64,000 nt of DNA from Desulfitobacterium chlororespirans DSM 11544 (GTDB lineage: Bacteria; Bacillota; Desulfitobacteriia; Desulfitobacteriales; Desulfitobacteriaceae). The translations under genes and the position numbers were made by a program. The DNA lies in the NCBI RefSeq assembly GCF_900143285.1, contig NZ_FRDN01000008.1, positions 253,926-317,925 of the forward strand. The letters run 5' to 3'. Position 1 is the first letter of the stretch; each line of letters opens with the position of its first letter. Shown here in pieces: positions 6,980-16,071 of the stretch. Under the pieces are notes generated by a model. That model worked only from the letters and a program-made list of their open reading frames with translations. It was not told the DNA's origin and searched no databases.

Positions 6980-7669
6980 TTATTCTTCAATATGCTCACG
7001 GATAAACAGCATCTTTTTTTCCGTGTCGGCCAGTGTAGTTGCGCAATCCAGCAACATGGCGGCGTACTGTTGGGTATCGCTGTCATTATTTTTGTATCGC
7101 AACATGTGTTCCAGGCTGGCCCAATAGTCCATGGCAACTGTGCGCAGTTGGATTTCCACCGGAATCTCTTCGGTGCTGCCGGACAGGAAAATCGGCACTT
7201 TGACGACAAGATGCAAACTCCGGTATCCGTTTTCTTTGGCTTGCGCAATATAGTCCTTCCGTTTAACCAAGGTAACATCGGCTTGTTGCAGGAGCATTTT
7301 CTCCACCGCATAGACGTCATCCAGGAAATTGCAAATCACGCGGATGCCGGCGATGTCAAGAACTCTCTCCCGAGCGGCTTCGACCGTAAGCGGCAAGCCG
7401 TACTTTTGCAGCTTTTTGCCAATGCTGAGGGGACTTTTAATCCGGCATTCAAGATGATGAATCGGATTATGCTTGTTGCTGAATTGAAATTCATCATCGA
7501 GTAATTCCAGTTTGGCGCTGACGACTTTCATGGCGCCGTTATAGATCTGCATGGTTTGGGCGAGCTTGATCAAGGAGGTTCTGGCATCCTCCCGGGAGCT
7601 TTGAAACAGATGCCCATCCTGCTCTGTGAGATCGGGAAGATTGACTTTGGATTTGCGTTCAATGATCAT
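6980..7669 (-). CDS. Small alarmone synthetase (RelQ/YjbM-type GTP pyrophosphokinase)
   Basis: The protein of 229 residues has a RelA/SpoT synthetase domain only. Recognisable parts are CRIKSPLSIGKKLQKYG, DIAGIRVICNFLDDVY, KDYIAQAKENGYRSLHLVV and VEIQLRTVAMDYWASLEH, which contains the catalytic Glu of EIQLRT. No HD hydrolase, TGS or ACT domain is present. It would make (p)ppGpp from GTP/GDP and ATP in the cytosol. AAAGGAG precedes the ATG. It begins 29 bases after the downstream ABC gene on the same strand, so it is probably the last gene of the marR-ABC-ABC operon. Confidence 0.9.
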   Translation of the reverse strand: MIIERKSKVNLPDLTEQDGHLFQSSREDARTSLIKLAQTMQIYNGAMKVVSAKLELLDDEFQFSNKHNPIHHLECRIKSPLSIGKKLQKYGLPLTVEAARERVLDIAGIRVICNFLDDVYAVEKMLLQQADVTLVKRKDYIAQAKENGYRSLHLVVKVPIFLSGSTEEIPVEIQLRTVAMDYWASLEHMLRYKNNDSDTQQYAAMLLDCATTLADTEKKMLFIREHIEE

Positions 7670-7698
7670 CGGCTGCTCCTTTGCTTTTATGAGTTTTT

Positions 7699-9561
7699 TT
7701 ATGAGGCCTGCTCAAATTGGCTGTTATAGAGTTCGGCGTAGAATCCGCCCTTTCCGAGGAGTTCCTCATGATCGCCGCTTTCGATGATGTCGCCGTCTTT
7801 CATCACCAAAATCAGATCGGCATCTTTGATGGTGGACAGGCGATGGGCGATTACAAATGATGTCCGGCCCTGAGTCAGCTTATTCATGGCATTCTGTACA
7901 AGCCTTTCCGTACGGGTGTCTACCGAGCTGGTCGCTTCGTCCAGGATCAGAAGCGGTGAATTTTGAATGATCGCGCGGGCAATGGTCACAAGCTGCTTTT
8001 GGCCTGCCGACAGGTTGGCTTTATCATTGAGTAGGGTGTCATAGCCCTGGGGCAGGGTGCGGATAAAGTGGTGGATGCCCACAGACTTGCAGGCGGCGAT
8101 CACTTCTTCATCGGTAACGCCCTGCTTGTTGTAGATGATGTTTTCTTTGATGGTTCCTTCAAAGAGCCAGGTGTCCTGCAATACCATACAGAATTGGTCA
8201 TGGACGTTTTCTCTGCTCACATGGCTGATGGGGATACCGTCTATGCGAATCTCGCCGCTGTCGATTTCATAAAAGCGCATCAGCAGATTGACCATGGTCG
8301 TTTTTCCCGCACCGGTAGGGCCGACAATGGCGACCTTCTGGCCGGCTTTGATCTGAGCGGAAAAATTATTGATAATGGTTTTGTCCTTCTCATAGCCAAA
8401 GTGAACATTCTGAAACTCCACGTGGCCTTTGACATTCTCCAGCTTTTTGAGCTGCTGGCCTTCATCGGCCAACTCTTCTTCAGCGAAGAATTCAAAGACA
8501 CGCTCACTGGCGGCGGCTGTTCTTTGCAGCTGCTGCATGGATTGAGCCAACTGGGATAAGGGCTGGGTAAAGAGGCGGATATAGATCATAAAGGCAACGA
8601 TGACGCCGAAGGAGATCGTGCCTTTCATGGCCAGGGCCGCGCCGACTACGCACACCGCCACATAGCCGAAGTTGCCGATGAAACCCATAATCGGCATCAT
8701 CATCCCCGACATAAACTGAGATTTCCATCCGCTGTCATACAGGGACGTGTTGATCTCCTCAAAGGTCTTTTTCGCCTTGCTGCCGCCGTTATAGGCTTTG
8801 ACAACATTATGGCCCGAATAGATTTCCTCAATGTGGCCATTGATATCGCCGAGTCCCTGCTGCTGCACAGTAAAATACTTTTGCGATTTGGACATGATGA
8901 GAGCCATCAGGACAAACCCGATCAAAGTGGAGCCGATGGCAACCAGGGCCAGAATCCAGCTGTTGTAGAACATCATGACCAGGGAACCGACAAACATGGT
9001 GACTGCCCTCACTAAATTATCGAGGCTCTGATTGAGGGTTTGGCCAATGGCGTCAACATCGTTGGTTACGCGGCTGATGACATCGCCATAACTTGTTTTA
9101 TCAAAGTATTTGAGGGGCAGTTTGTTGATCTTTTTGGAAATATCGGTACGCATATTTTTCGATAGTTTAGCAGTTACCGTGGCCATGATAAAGTTCTCGG
9201 CAAAGCTGAAGATACCTGAGGCTGCGTAGAAGCAGACAAGCAGCATGCCAATATTGAAGACAGCGTTAAAATCGATGGCCCCAGACACAGGAACTCCGTT
9301 GATCAGGGCCGGCAGCCCCTTGGCAATCTCATTGGTCATGTTCTTCAATTGGTCCGGACCAATGATTTGCAGGAGTGTACCCAAAGCCGCGATGACAAGG
9401 GCAGTGATAATGATGGGCAGATAGCCTTTACAGTAGCGGATCAGCTTGCCCCATGTTCCTTGGAAATCCTTTGCTTTTTCGCCGCCCCCCATGCCGGGGG
9501 AACCACCTGCCGGCCCACCCATGGGGCCGCCATTTTGTGTTCTTGTGGAATTCTCACTCAT
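7699..9561 (-). CDS. ABC multidrug exporter half-transporter with canonical ATPase site
   Basis: The protein of 620 residues has a Pro/Gly-rich N-terminus (GGPMGGPAGGSPGMGGG), six membrane helices and a C-terminal ATPase. The ATPase has Walker A GPTGAGKTT, signature LSAGQKQL, Walker B LLILDEATSS with the catalytic Glu, and the H-loop IAHRLSTI. The layout matches heterodimeric type IV exporters such as BmrC/BmrD. The first four bases overlap the stop of the partner gene (ATGA), which means translational coupling. It exports hydrophobic compounds or peptides; the substrate is unknown. Confidence 0.9.
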   Translation of the reverse strand: MSENSTRTQNGGPMGGPAGGSPGMGGGEKAKDFQGTWGKLIRYCKGYLPIIITALVIAALGTLLQIIGPDQLKNMTNEIAKGLPALINGVPVSGAIDFNAVFNIGMLLVCFYAASGIFSFAENFIMATVTAKLSKNMRTDISKKINKLPLKYFDKTSYGDVISRVTNDVDAIGQTLNQSLDNLVRAVTMFVGSLVMMFYNSWILALVAIGSTLIGFVLMALIMSKSQKYFTVQQQGLGDINGHIEEIYSGHNVVKAYNGGSKAKKTFEEINTSLYDSGWKSQFMSGMMMPIMGFIGNFGYVAVCVVGAALAMKGTISFGVIVAFMIYIRLFTQPLSQLAQSMQQLQRTAAASERVFEFFAEEELADEGQQLKKLENVKGHVEFQNVHFGYEKDKTIINNFSAQIKAGQKVAIVGPTGAGKTTMVNLLMRFYEIDSGEIRIDGIPISHVSRENVHDQFCMVLQDTWLFEGTIKENIIYNKQGVTDEEVIAACKSVGIHHFIRTLPQGYDTLLNDKANLSAGQKQLVTIARAIIQNSPLLILDEATSSVDTRTERLVQNAMNKLTQGRTSFVIAHRLSTIKDADLILVMKDGDIIESGDHEELLGKGGFYAELYNSQFEQAS

Positions 9562-11318
9562 GATGCCAATTCCTCCTCGCTCAATTGCGACATGGCAATT
9601 TCTCTATAGACAGTGCAGTCGCGGAGTAAGTCTTTGTGTGTTCCTTTGCCGACGATTTTACCTTCATCAAGCACAATAATCTGGTCGGCGTCCATGATGG
9701 TGCCGATGCGCTGGGCTACGATCAGGCTGGTTACACCTGCGGTTTCCTGTTTCAGCGCACTGCGCAGAACCCGGTCGGTCTTGTAATCAAGGGCTGAGAA
9801 AGAATCGTCAAAAATATAGATTTCCGGCTTGCGGCACACCGCTCGGGCAATGGCCAGCCGCTGCTTTTGACCGCCGGATACATTGGCTCCGCCCTGAGCA
9901 ATGGCAGCTTGGTATTGGCCGTCCATTTTCTCAACAAAGTCTGCGCCCTGGGCAATTTGTACGGCCTTCTTCACTTCGTCCAGAGGATAGCCTTCGCCGC
10001 CGTTATCGCCGTAAGCTACATTGGATTCTACCGTGCCTTTGAACAACACTGCCTTTTGGGGGACATAGCCGATTTTATTGAAAAGGGCTTCCAGCTTATA
10101 ATCTTTCACATTGACGCCGTCAATCAATATTTCTCCCTGGGTTGCATCAAAGAAGCGGAGGGCAAGGTTGACAAGGGTTGATTTGCCGCTTCCGGTCGAG
10201 CCGATAAAAGCAACGGTCTCACCGGGGGATGCCGTAAAACTGATATCCTCAAGGACAGGCTCCGCAGCATCGGGATATTTAAAGCTGACAGACTTAAACA
10301 CAACTTCACCGCGCAGGCCAGGCTGACCATCGGTTTTTGTTCCGTCTAAAATCTGGGGTTCCGTATCCAGTACTTCGTTGATGCGTTTGGCCGAAACGCT
10401 GGCGCGAGGCAGCATAATGAAAATCATGACCAGCATCATAAAGGACATGATAACCTGCATGGCATAGCTGGAAAAGACGACCATGTTGGAAAACAGGCCT
10501 AATTTATCCAAGGCCCCTGCCGCGTCAATCAAATAGGCTCCTATCCAGTAAATCGCCAGGGACAGCCCGCTCATCAGCACAGTCATCACCGGCATCATGA
10601 CTGCCATGGCGCGGTTGGTGAACATCTGGGTGCTGGTAAGCTCTTCGTTGGCCGTCTCAAATTTCTCTTCCTGATAATTCTCGGCGTTGTAGGCGCGGAC
10701 AACGCGCAGGCCGGTGAGATTTTCTCTTGTGACACGGGTGATGTTGTCGGTAAGGGTCTGCATCTTTTTGAATTTGGGCATGGCAACGATGAGCAGAAAG
10801 GTAACCATCATGATCATAATCAAAACGGCGACACCTGTGACCATGGTCCATTCAAAGCCTTTGCCCGAGATTTTGGTGATGGCCCATACCGCTGTAATGG
10901 GAGCTTTAATCACTAATTGCAGACCCATGACCACCAGCATTTGAATTTGGGTGATGTCGTTTGTGGAACGTGTAATCAGACTTGACGTTGAAAAACGGTT
11001 GATTTCTTCCATAGAAAAGGATTCAACCTTATTGAACAATAGGCTGCGCAGCCGCTGGGAAAAGGAGGCGGCTATTTTCGCCGCAAAAAAACCGACGACA
11101 ACGGCAGCTGCCAGACTTCCCAAGGCACACAACAGCATATAACCGCCATTGAGCCAGATGTCACTGATGGCGCTGTTGGGGGTCTGGGTCAGCGTTGTGA
11201 TTTCCGCCATATAATCGGGGAGTTTAAGATCAAGCCAAACCTGGGCGACGATGAAGATCAAGCTGATGCCCGCCATCAGCCATTCTTCCGGCTTTAGATA
11301 CTTGAAGATTTTTAACAT
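9558..11318 (-). CDS. ABC multidrug exporter half-transporter with degenerate ATPase site
   Basis: The protein of 586 residues has six membrane helices and an ATPase domain with Walker A GSTGSGKST, signature VSGGQKQR and Walker B IYIFDDSFSALD. The catalytic Glu after Walker B is replaced by Asp, and the H-loop is VAQRIGTI with Gln in place of His. These are the usual losses in one half of heterodimeric exporters such as BmrCD or TM287/288. It pairs with the downstream half-transporter. GGAGG lies before the ATG. A perfect palindrome at 11401-11426 lies upstream. Confidence 0.9.
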   Translation of the reverse strand: MLKIFKYLKPEEWLMAGISLIFIVAQVWLDLKLPDYMAEITTLTQTPNSAISDIWLNGGYMLLCALGSLAAAVVVGFFAAKIAASFSQRLRSLLFNKVESFSMEEINRFSTSSLITRSTNDITQIQMLVVMGLQLVIKAPITAVWAITKISGKGFEWTMVTGVAVLIMIMMVTFLLIVAMPKFKKMQTLTDNITRVTRENLTGLRVVRAYNAENYQEEKFETANEELTSTQMFTNRAMAVMMPVMTVLMSGLSLAIYWIGAYLIDAAGALDKLGLFSNMVVFSSYAMQVIMSFMMLVMIFIMLPRASVSAKRINEVLDTEPQILDGTKTDGQPGLRGEVVFKSVSFKYPDAAEPVLEDISFTASPGETVAFIGSTGSGKSTLVNLALRFFDATQGEILIDGVNVKDYKLEALFNKIGYVPQKAVLFKGTVESNVAYGDNGGEGYPLDEVKKAVQIAQGADFVEKMDGQYQAAIAQGGANVSGGQKQRLAIARAVCRKPEIYIFDDSFSALDYKTDRVLRSALKQETAGVTSLIVAQRIGTIMDADQIIVLDEGKIVGKGTHKDLLRDCTVYREIAMSQLSEEELAS

Positions 11319-11400
11319 AGATGTTTGTTCCTCCAGTCGTTTGTATAGGGTTCGGCGTAATCTGTATTCGTTACGAACTCTGTTAGCAATGGGACTATAA

Positions 11401-11426
11401 TTATGCGGACTTTATGGTCCGCATAA
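11401..11426. promoter_or_regulatory. Perfect 10-bp palindrome between marR and ABC genes
   Basis: TTATGCGGAC (11401-11410) and GTCCGCATAA (11417-11426) flank TTTATG. It lies in a 139-base gap inside the operon and has no T run, so it may be an operator for the MarR protein or an mRNA structure rather than a terminator. Confidence 0.5.
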
Positions 11427-11457
11427 ATCGCGCTGTTCTTTAGTGAGGGATGCCTGC

Positions 11458-11940
11458 TTAATCGCTCTGAGTGCATCCTTCTTCTTGAGGGGAATACTTT
11501 TGCATAAGCCCGGAAAAGAGGCGTGTCAGGCGGATGAACTCGATCGTATCCGCTTCACCCATGTCAGTAAATATCCGCACCATTCTGTTTTTCATGTCCT
11601 TCATCTCGGCTTCGGCGCGGTTGCGCCCATCTTCGGTGATGGTCACAAGAATATTGCGGCGGTTGCTCTTGTCGATGTCGCGGACAATCTGGCCCTTCTT
11701 TTCCAAGGCGCCGAGCAAGGCGGAGATGCGCGCTGTACTGGCCTGCAGCGCCGCGCTTAGTTCAGAAGGGAGAACTTCCCGATTGCATACCGCCAGGTAA
11801 TGCAAAACAAAAAGTTCTCCTTTATGGGCGCGATTGAGGTTTTCCATCATATCTTTCCGACTGCTGGCCATGATTTCATTAAAAGCGGTCAAGGCCTTGT
11901 CAACATAGCTCAAGCTGTTCTGATTCTCTTCCCATGGCAT
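11458..11940 (-). CDS. MarR-family transcriptional regulator
   Basis: The protein has about 160 residues if started at ATG 11940, which has GGAAG at a normal distance; a TTG at 11961 is an alternative. The winged-helix part has LPSELSAALQASTARISALLGALEKKGQIVRDIDKSNRRNILVTIT spread over residues 60-110, with the recognition helix and the DxxxRR wing typical of MarR. Terminal helices form the dimer interface. It is first in a minus-strand operon with the ABC exporter and very likely represses it until a substrate binds. Confidence 0.88.
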   Translation of the reverse strand: MPWEENQNSLSYVDKALTAFNEIMASSRKDMMENLNRAHKGELFVLHYLAVCNREVLPSELSAALQASTARISALLGALEKKGQIVRDIDKSNRRNILVTITEDGRNRAEAEMKDMKNRMVRIFTDMGEADTIEFIRLTRLFSGLMQKYSPQEEGCTQSD

Positions 11941-12036
11941 ATCCGTACACTTCCAATCCAAGTCTTATTACAGTACATTAGGAAGGGGGGCTTTTTTAAA
12001 ATATGGTCAAGAAATATGATAACTAACTGTGTTAAT

Positions 12037-12065
12037 AATATATACTATTTATAGTTTCTAGTCAA
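12037..12065 (-). promoter_or_regulatory. Sigma-A promoter of marR-ABC-alarmone operon
   Basis: Read on the minus strand: TTGACT (12065-12060), 17 bases, TATATT (12042-12037). It lies about 100 bases before the marR start. The AT-rich stretch just downstream (TTAACACAGTTAGTTA) contains imperfect repeats that could bind the MarR protein. Confidence 0.7.
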
Positions 12066-12167
12066 GAGGAATTGAAAATCTAAGTTTTAATTTCCGTAAT
12101 TATCCATTGTTTTTCATCAATGCGTTGATGTCTATTTTTATTTTGTGGGTAGGGAAGAAGAGAAGAG

Positions 12168-12192
12168 AAAAGCCGCCCTCGCGGACGGCTTT
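12168..12192 (-). terminator. Terminator of the DUF4157 cargo operon
   Basis: On the minus strand the stem AAAGCCGTCC-GCGA-GGGCGGCTTTT ends in T. It lies about 50 bases after the stop codon of the gene at 12242-12739. The sequence between it and the marR promoter (12066-12167) holds nothing else I can name. Confidence 0.75.
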
Positions 12193-12241
12193 GGCAATGC
12201 CATGATTTAATAGCTTCATAACAGCTCATCACAATAGCTCA

Positions 12242-12739
12242 TTACAGATTATTCGCTACAGCCTGTTCATAAGATAATTTACCGTCGGCAATAAGAACGG
12301 CGGTATCATATTTATCAGCTATTTCTTCATAGGCCAGGTAGAGGTTGTTCATAATCATGGGCAGGAGAGCGTCCGGTTCCGAGTCTTCATCCACGAGAAA
12401 ACGGTTTTTATAATACATTTGGTCAAGAGGGTAGTATACTCCGTATGCTCCGGTCAGAGCGGAAAGGTTCCAGCGGGTGATCATTTTTTCCAGCACCGGC
12501 AGGTTCTTACCGATATCCGGCAGGAGGGTGGCGATAATTTGGAAGAGTGTAAATTCATCGGCATAATCCACCATGCCAAGCTCGAAAAAGACCAATCCTG
12601 AGCCGTCGTCATACATGGGAGTAAAAAAGCTTAAGGAGAGCTGTTGATTTTCTAAGGTTGTAAGACGGACTTCGGAGCCGACTTTTTGAACCTCAGCTTC
12701 CAGTTGGGATAGTAGCAATTCTTTTTTACTTGCATCCAT
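12242..12739 (-). CDS. Unknown acidic protein, possible chaperone or immunity partner of the DUF4157 protein
   Basis: The protein of 165 residues is acidic, soluble and has no signal peptide. Its alternating beta/alpha pattern (SLSFFTPMYDDGSGLVFFELGM followed by helices) loosely recalls type III secretion chaperones and YbjN-like proteins. I do not recognise a named family. It follows the DUF4157 gene by 59 bases on the same strand and the pair ends in a terminator, so the two are co-expressed. AAGGAAGG lies before the ATG. A role in stabilising or loading the cargo is inference. Confidence 0.6.
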   Translation of the reverse strand: MDASKKELLLSQLEAEVQKVGSEVRLTTLENQQLSLSFFTPMYDDGSGLVFFELGMVDYADEFTLFQIIATLLPDIGKNLPVLEKMITRWNLSALTGAYGVYYPLDQMYYKNRFLVDEDSEPDALLPMIMNNLYLAYEEIADKYDTAVLIADGKLSYEQAVANNL

Positions 12740-12762
12740 GGGGTTACCTTCCTTTACACTCG

Positions 12763-12800
12763 TTCATCTTCATCTTCATCTTCATCTTCATCTTCATCTT
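12763..12800. repeat. Tandem hexanucleotide repeat (TTCATC)6
   Basis: About 6.3 perfect copies lie directly after the stop codon of the DUF4157 gene. On the coding (minus) strand it reads GATGAA repeated. If the stop were lost, the frame would continue as an acidic Asp-Glu tail. Copy-number change cannot shift the frame, because the unit is six bases. It may affect translation of the next gene. Confidence 0.85.
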
Positions 12801-15258
12801 AAGCTGATTTTTTCTTTCTGGCAAAGGGATTGCGGCGGCTGTCAATGGTTACTTGTTTCTGCTGCTCAAGGGTGCCCGAGCCGATCATTCCTAGCCGTTC
12901 ACCGATTAATTCCCGGTTATAGCCGGTTTTGGTCTTTCTTACCCCCATATCGGAAAGCATGCCTTCGGCTTCAGAATCGCCGGAGGTTGCATTCTGAGCC
13001 AGGAAGTCCGCTCTGTCGATGGTAAAATGCTGGGCAGCTTCGGTTCGTCTTCCCGAGGAAAAGCCCAGGCCCTTAAGGGCAACATGCTTGACTTCCCGTT
13101 CGGAAAGGTTGGGATGCTTTCTCTTAATGCGTTCCATGCGCTTATCTAACTCCAGTTCTTCCTCAACCACCTGGCTGCGGACATCCGAACGCTGGCTGTC
13201 GGCCACCATACCCCCAATAGCGGAAACTCCGGAGCCCACGGCGCTTAAGGCGGTGCCAATCAGGGGAGGAGCACCGGCAATCGTGGAAATTCCGCCGGCG
13301 GTCTTAAGCCCGCTGCCGATAGCGGCAGTGGTATGCTGAGTCACATCGGCTTTAGCGGCTCCTTTGCCTTGTCTGGCAATACGGCGCATTTTTTCATCCC
13401 GGGTGCCCAGCTTTTCACCCTTCTTAACCCGTTCTTCATAGGCTCTGCTGCGGTCTCCCATTTTTTTCATCCGAACGCCTGAAGCAACCGCTTGAACACC
13501 TTCTGCAGCTGTATCGAGGCCGTTAATTGCGACATCAATTCCGGGGGTAACATTGCCCAGAACTTCCGTGGCCGCAGGAGCAATATACTGGGCCGCGGTC
13601 AGGGCGCTCTTGCCGACGGAGGCCGCCTTACCCATGGTTTTTAAGGAAGTGCTGGCTGCTCCGGCTCGGTCGCCCATCTTCAGCCGCTGATAGGCCTGAG
13701 TGCCGGACTCCACGGTATCTGTTATTCCTTGCATACCTTCGAATATTGAGCCGGCAGCCCCGAATCCTTGCTCCCGGCCGCTCATAAGGGAAGCATTAGG
13801 GTCGCCGTGCAGAGCTTTGTAATGCTCCTCAAGGTCGCCGCCCAAGGCCCCTGCACCGGAGGAAGCTGTACCCAGTAAAGAGGATACGGTGGACAGACTG
13901 CTTTCTTCCGCTTCCCCGGGGTGACTGCCGCTTTCTTGGGAGCGTTGGAAGGCTGCAGTGCGCATATCGCCGGTAAGTCCCTGCCGGTAATCCCCCGCTA
14001 AAGATTCGATCTGAGCATTTCTGGTGTTGCGCTGCTGTGTCCCTTCTTTCCGGTGCTCCGCTGTTAGTCTGGCCAGAGGATTTTGGACGCTCCACATGAA
14101 TTTGTCCCAACCGGACATTTGATCATAATCTTCACGGTGGTTATTGAACTGATCCACTGCGCGGTCATTGCCCCGTTTTAAAGCGCTGAGTCCGCCGGCA
14201 ACCTTATCCACGACAAAGTTTCCCCCGGCTTTGACTTTATTCCCAACCCAGGAGGCCGCTTTGCCGATACCCTTGCCCATGCTCTGCATCCACTTGGGAA
14301 GCTTGCTTTCCTTTTCCGGTTCGGGTTCCTGGAACAGATCGGCCAGCCCCAGGTCTTCAGATTCACTGGCGGCAGGGTCGATTTTTTCGCCGGAGCGTTT
14401 GTCAGCCCAATCGAAGATACCGGAGAAAAAGCCGTCGGATTGCTTAACGACATTACCCATTGTCTCGGAGCCGGCAACTTTATTGATCAAGCCTTCCCCG
14501 ACGCCGCCGACAGCATTCACCGCTTTATCCTTTAAACCCATGCCCTTGTCATAGACGCTTTTAGCACCGGTCTTAGTTTTATCCCATAAGGTACTGGCAC
14601 CGGTCTTCGTTTTGTCCCACAGGTTGCTGGCTCCGGCCTTGGTTTTATCCCAAAGGCTCTTGCCTCCGCTTTCTGTTTTCGGAGGAGTTTCTTCTTGCTT
14701 TTTCTTGCTCCAGGGCCACATCTGAACGCCGCCTAAAGGAGCGGAAACCGTCAGGCTTGAAGCGGGGGCGGCACCCTGTTGAACTGTGTGAACCAGTTCA
14801 TGGGCGGCAATATCCGGCTCAAATCCCTGGCGGCCGAAGTAAATATCATTCCCTGCCGTATAGGCCCGGGCTTTCATGGCATCGACCCGGGCGGCGTTGG
14901 CGGGATCCATATGAAAGCGGACACCCGAGAAATCTGCACCCAGTCTTCTGCCCATGGATTCCTTGACTGCAGAAGGAGTACGATCCTCCATGTGAGCAGA
15001 TAACCTGTCGGCTTCTTGTTCCGCGGCCGGGATCTGTGTACGGGAGGGGTCTATGGATTCCGGAAGCCGGGACCTGATGGCATTTTTCAGTTCCATAGTT
15101 TTGTGGGGAGCAGGGGAGGCAGGGACATTTTCTGCGGCCCGGCGGTTCAGGGCGGCCAATATCATGCTGTTGGGAATTTGCTGATTTGGGGTATGAATAC
15201 TATAATCCTCTTGCTTTTTTCCCTTCGTTAAGGTACTTCTTTGGACAAGTTCTTTCAT
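12799..15258 (-). CDS. DUF4157 (eCIS core domain) metallopeptidase-like cargo protein
   Basis: The protein has 819 residues. Residues about 75-170 are the DUF4157 domain that marks eCIS loci: IPAAEQEADRLSAHM, LGADFSGVRFH, and AAHELVHTVQQ with an intact zinc-protease HExxH (His153-Glu154-His157). A variable part follows with four 11-residue repeats of the type LWDKTKTGAST (about 14550-14660), then a charged linker. The C-terminal third has Ala/Gly-rich hydrophobic stretches (GTALSAVGSGVSAIGGMVAD) that could insert into membranes. A basic end RRNPFARKKKSA closes it. In eCIS loci such proteins are usually toxins or cargo. It is transcribed away from the particle genes together with the small gene downstream. 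The toxin activity cannot be named. Confidence 0.8.
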   Translation of the reverse strand: MKELVQRSTLTKGKKQEDYSIHTPNQQIPNSMILAALNRRAAENVPASPAPHKTMELKNAIRSRLPESIDPSRTQIPAAEQEADRLSAHMEDRTPSAVKESMGRRLGADFSGVRFHMDPANAARVDAMKARAYTAGNDIYFGRQGFEPDIAAHELVHTVQQGAAPASSLTVSAPLGGVQMWPWSKKKQEETPPKTESGGKSLWDKTKAGASNLWDKTKTGASTLWDKTKTGAKSVYDKGMGLKDKAVNAVGGVGEGLINKVAGSETMGNVVKQSDGFFSGIFDWADKRSGEKIDPAASESEDLGLADLFQEPEPEKESKLPKWMQSMGKGIGKAASWVGNKVKAGGNFVVDKVAGGLSALKRGNDRAVDQFNNHREDYDQMSGWDKFMWSVQNPLARLTAEHRKEGTQQRNTRNAQIESLAGDYRQGLTGDMRTAAFQRSQESGSHPGEAEESSLSTVSSLLGTASSGAGALGGDLEEHYKALHGDPNASLMSGREQGFGAAGSIFEGMQGITDTVESGTQAYQRLKMGDRAGAASTSLKTMGKAASVGKSALTAAQYIAPAATEVLGNVTPGIDVAINGLDTAAEGVQAVASGVRMKKMGDRSRAYEERVKKGEKLGTRDEKMRRIARQGKGAAKADVTQHTTAAIGSGLKTAGGISTIAGAPPLIGTALSAVGSGVSAIGGMVADSQRSDVRSQVVEEELELDKRMERIKRKHPNLSEREVKHVALKGLGFSSGRRTEAAQHFTIDRADFLAQNATSGDSEAEGMLSDMGVRKTKTGYNRELIGERLGMIGSGTLEQQKQVTIDSRRNPFARKKKSA

Positions 15259-15513
15259 AAAGCACCCCTCAATCCTTTAAAAAAATAATCATCGGCAATC
15301 ATGATTAATGCGGAGTATTGCATGATGAAAGATTTAAAATGCCAACACTACAATAATTATCCAGATTCAGCTTATTATGGCCCAAATAAAAAGTCAAGGT
15401 AAATTCAAATCAATCAAAAAAATTTGAGCTTTTATTCATAAGAGGAAAAGGGGATTGTGAGGAGTTGACGAAATATTAAACTACTTATGCCAGGTCAGAG
15501 GTGAGGTGGGGTT

Positions 15514-16071
15514 ATGAAAGATAGCGGGAATGTCAGGAAGCCGGAACAGGATCAGGAACGAGGCCAGGAACGGGACCGGGGCAGGGAACGCCCCGGGCAG
15601 GAGAAGGGCGGCCTCCATAGTCCGGCAAAGGTAAAGGTTGATAAGGCATCCTTTATGGCGGCTCTGGCTCAGGGAGTAGTTCCCCGCTTTCAAGGGCAGG
15701 AATTGTCGGAAAGTCTGAGTCAAATGGGGAATTATGCCTTTCTTCAGGCTTGGCAACGACGGGAACGCAAGGAGCAGGGATTGCTGAAACATGCCGGGAG
15801 GGAAAGGTTCCCGGCCGAAAGCCTGAAGACGATTCTTAAGGATGTCACAGAAGGGCTTCATCCCCAAGAGGGAGTAAATACCATCGACGTGATGCTCCCG
15901 CTGCCCCGGCTTGGGAGCAGCTTTGTTCCGGAAGATTGGCTCACAAATGACAAGGGTTCAGTATCGGCATTAGCGCCCATTTCTTTTGAGCAGGCTTCCT
16001 TCAGCGGCCAGGGGATTCAGGGAGATCTTGGGGGCTCAGTCGGCGGATCAGATGGAACAGGAGAACAGTGA
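15514..16071 (+). CDS. Unknown eCIS-associated protein with charged N-terminus
   Basis: The protein has 185 residues. The first 30 are a disordered run of Arg, Glu, Asp and Gln (ERGQERDRGRERPGQEKG). A helical middle (ASFMAALAQGVVPRFQGQEL, SLSQMGNYAFLQAWQRRER) and a Gly/Ser-rich end follow. I recognise no family. ATG follows GGTGGGG. Its stop overlaps the next start (TGATG), so it is coupled to the genes leading to the AAA+ ATPase. It is divergent from the DUF4157 gene across a 255-base gap that is AT-rich and must hold both promoters, though I see no convincing -35/-10 pair there. A link to cargo handling is a guess. Confidence 0.6.
   Translation: MKDSGNVRKPEQDQERGQERDRGRERPGQEKGGLHSPAKVKVDKASFMAALAQGVVPRFQGQELSESLSQMGNYAFLQAWQRRERKEQGLLKHAGRERFPAESLKTILKDVTEGLHPQEGVNTIDVMLPLPRLGSSFVPEDWLTNDKGSVSALAPISFEQASFSGQGIQGDLGGSVGGSDGTGEQ

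Noticed and set aside
12763-12800. Possible CRISPR-like repeat
   Set aside because: The six-base units are contiguous without spacers, so it is a microsatellite.
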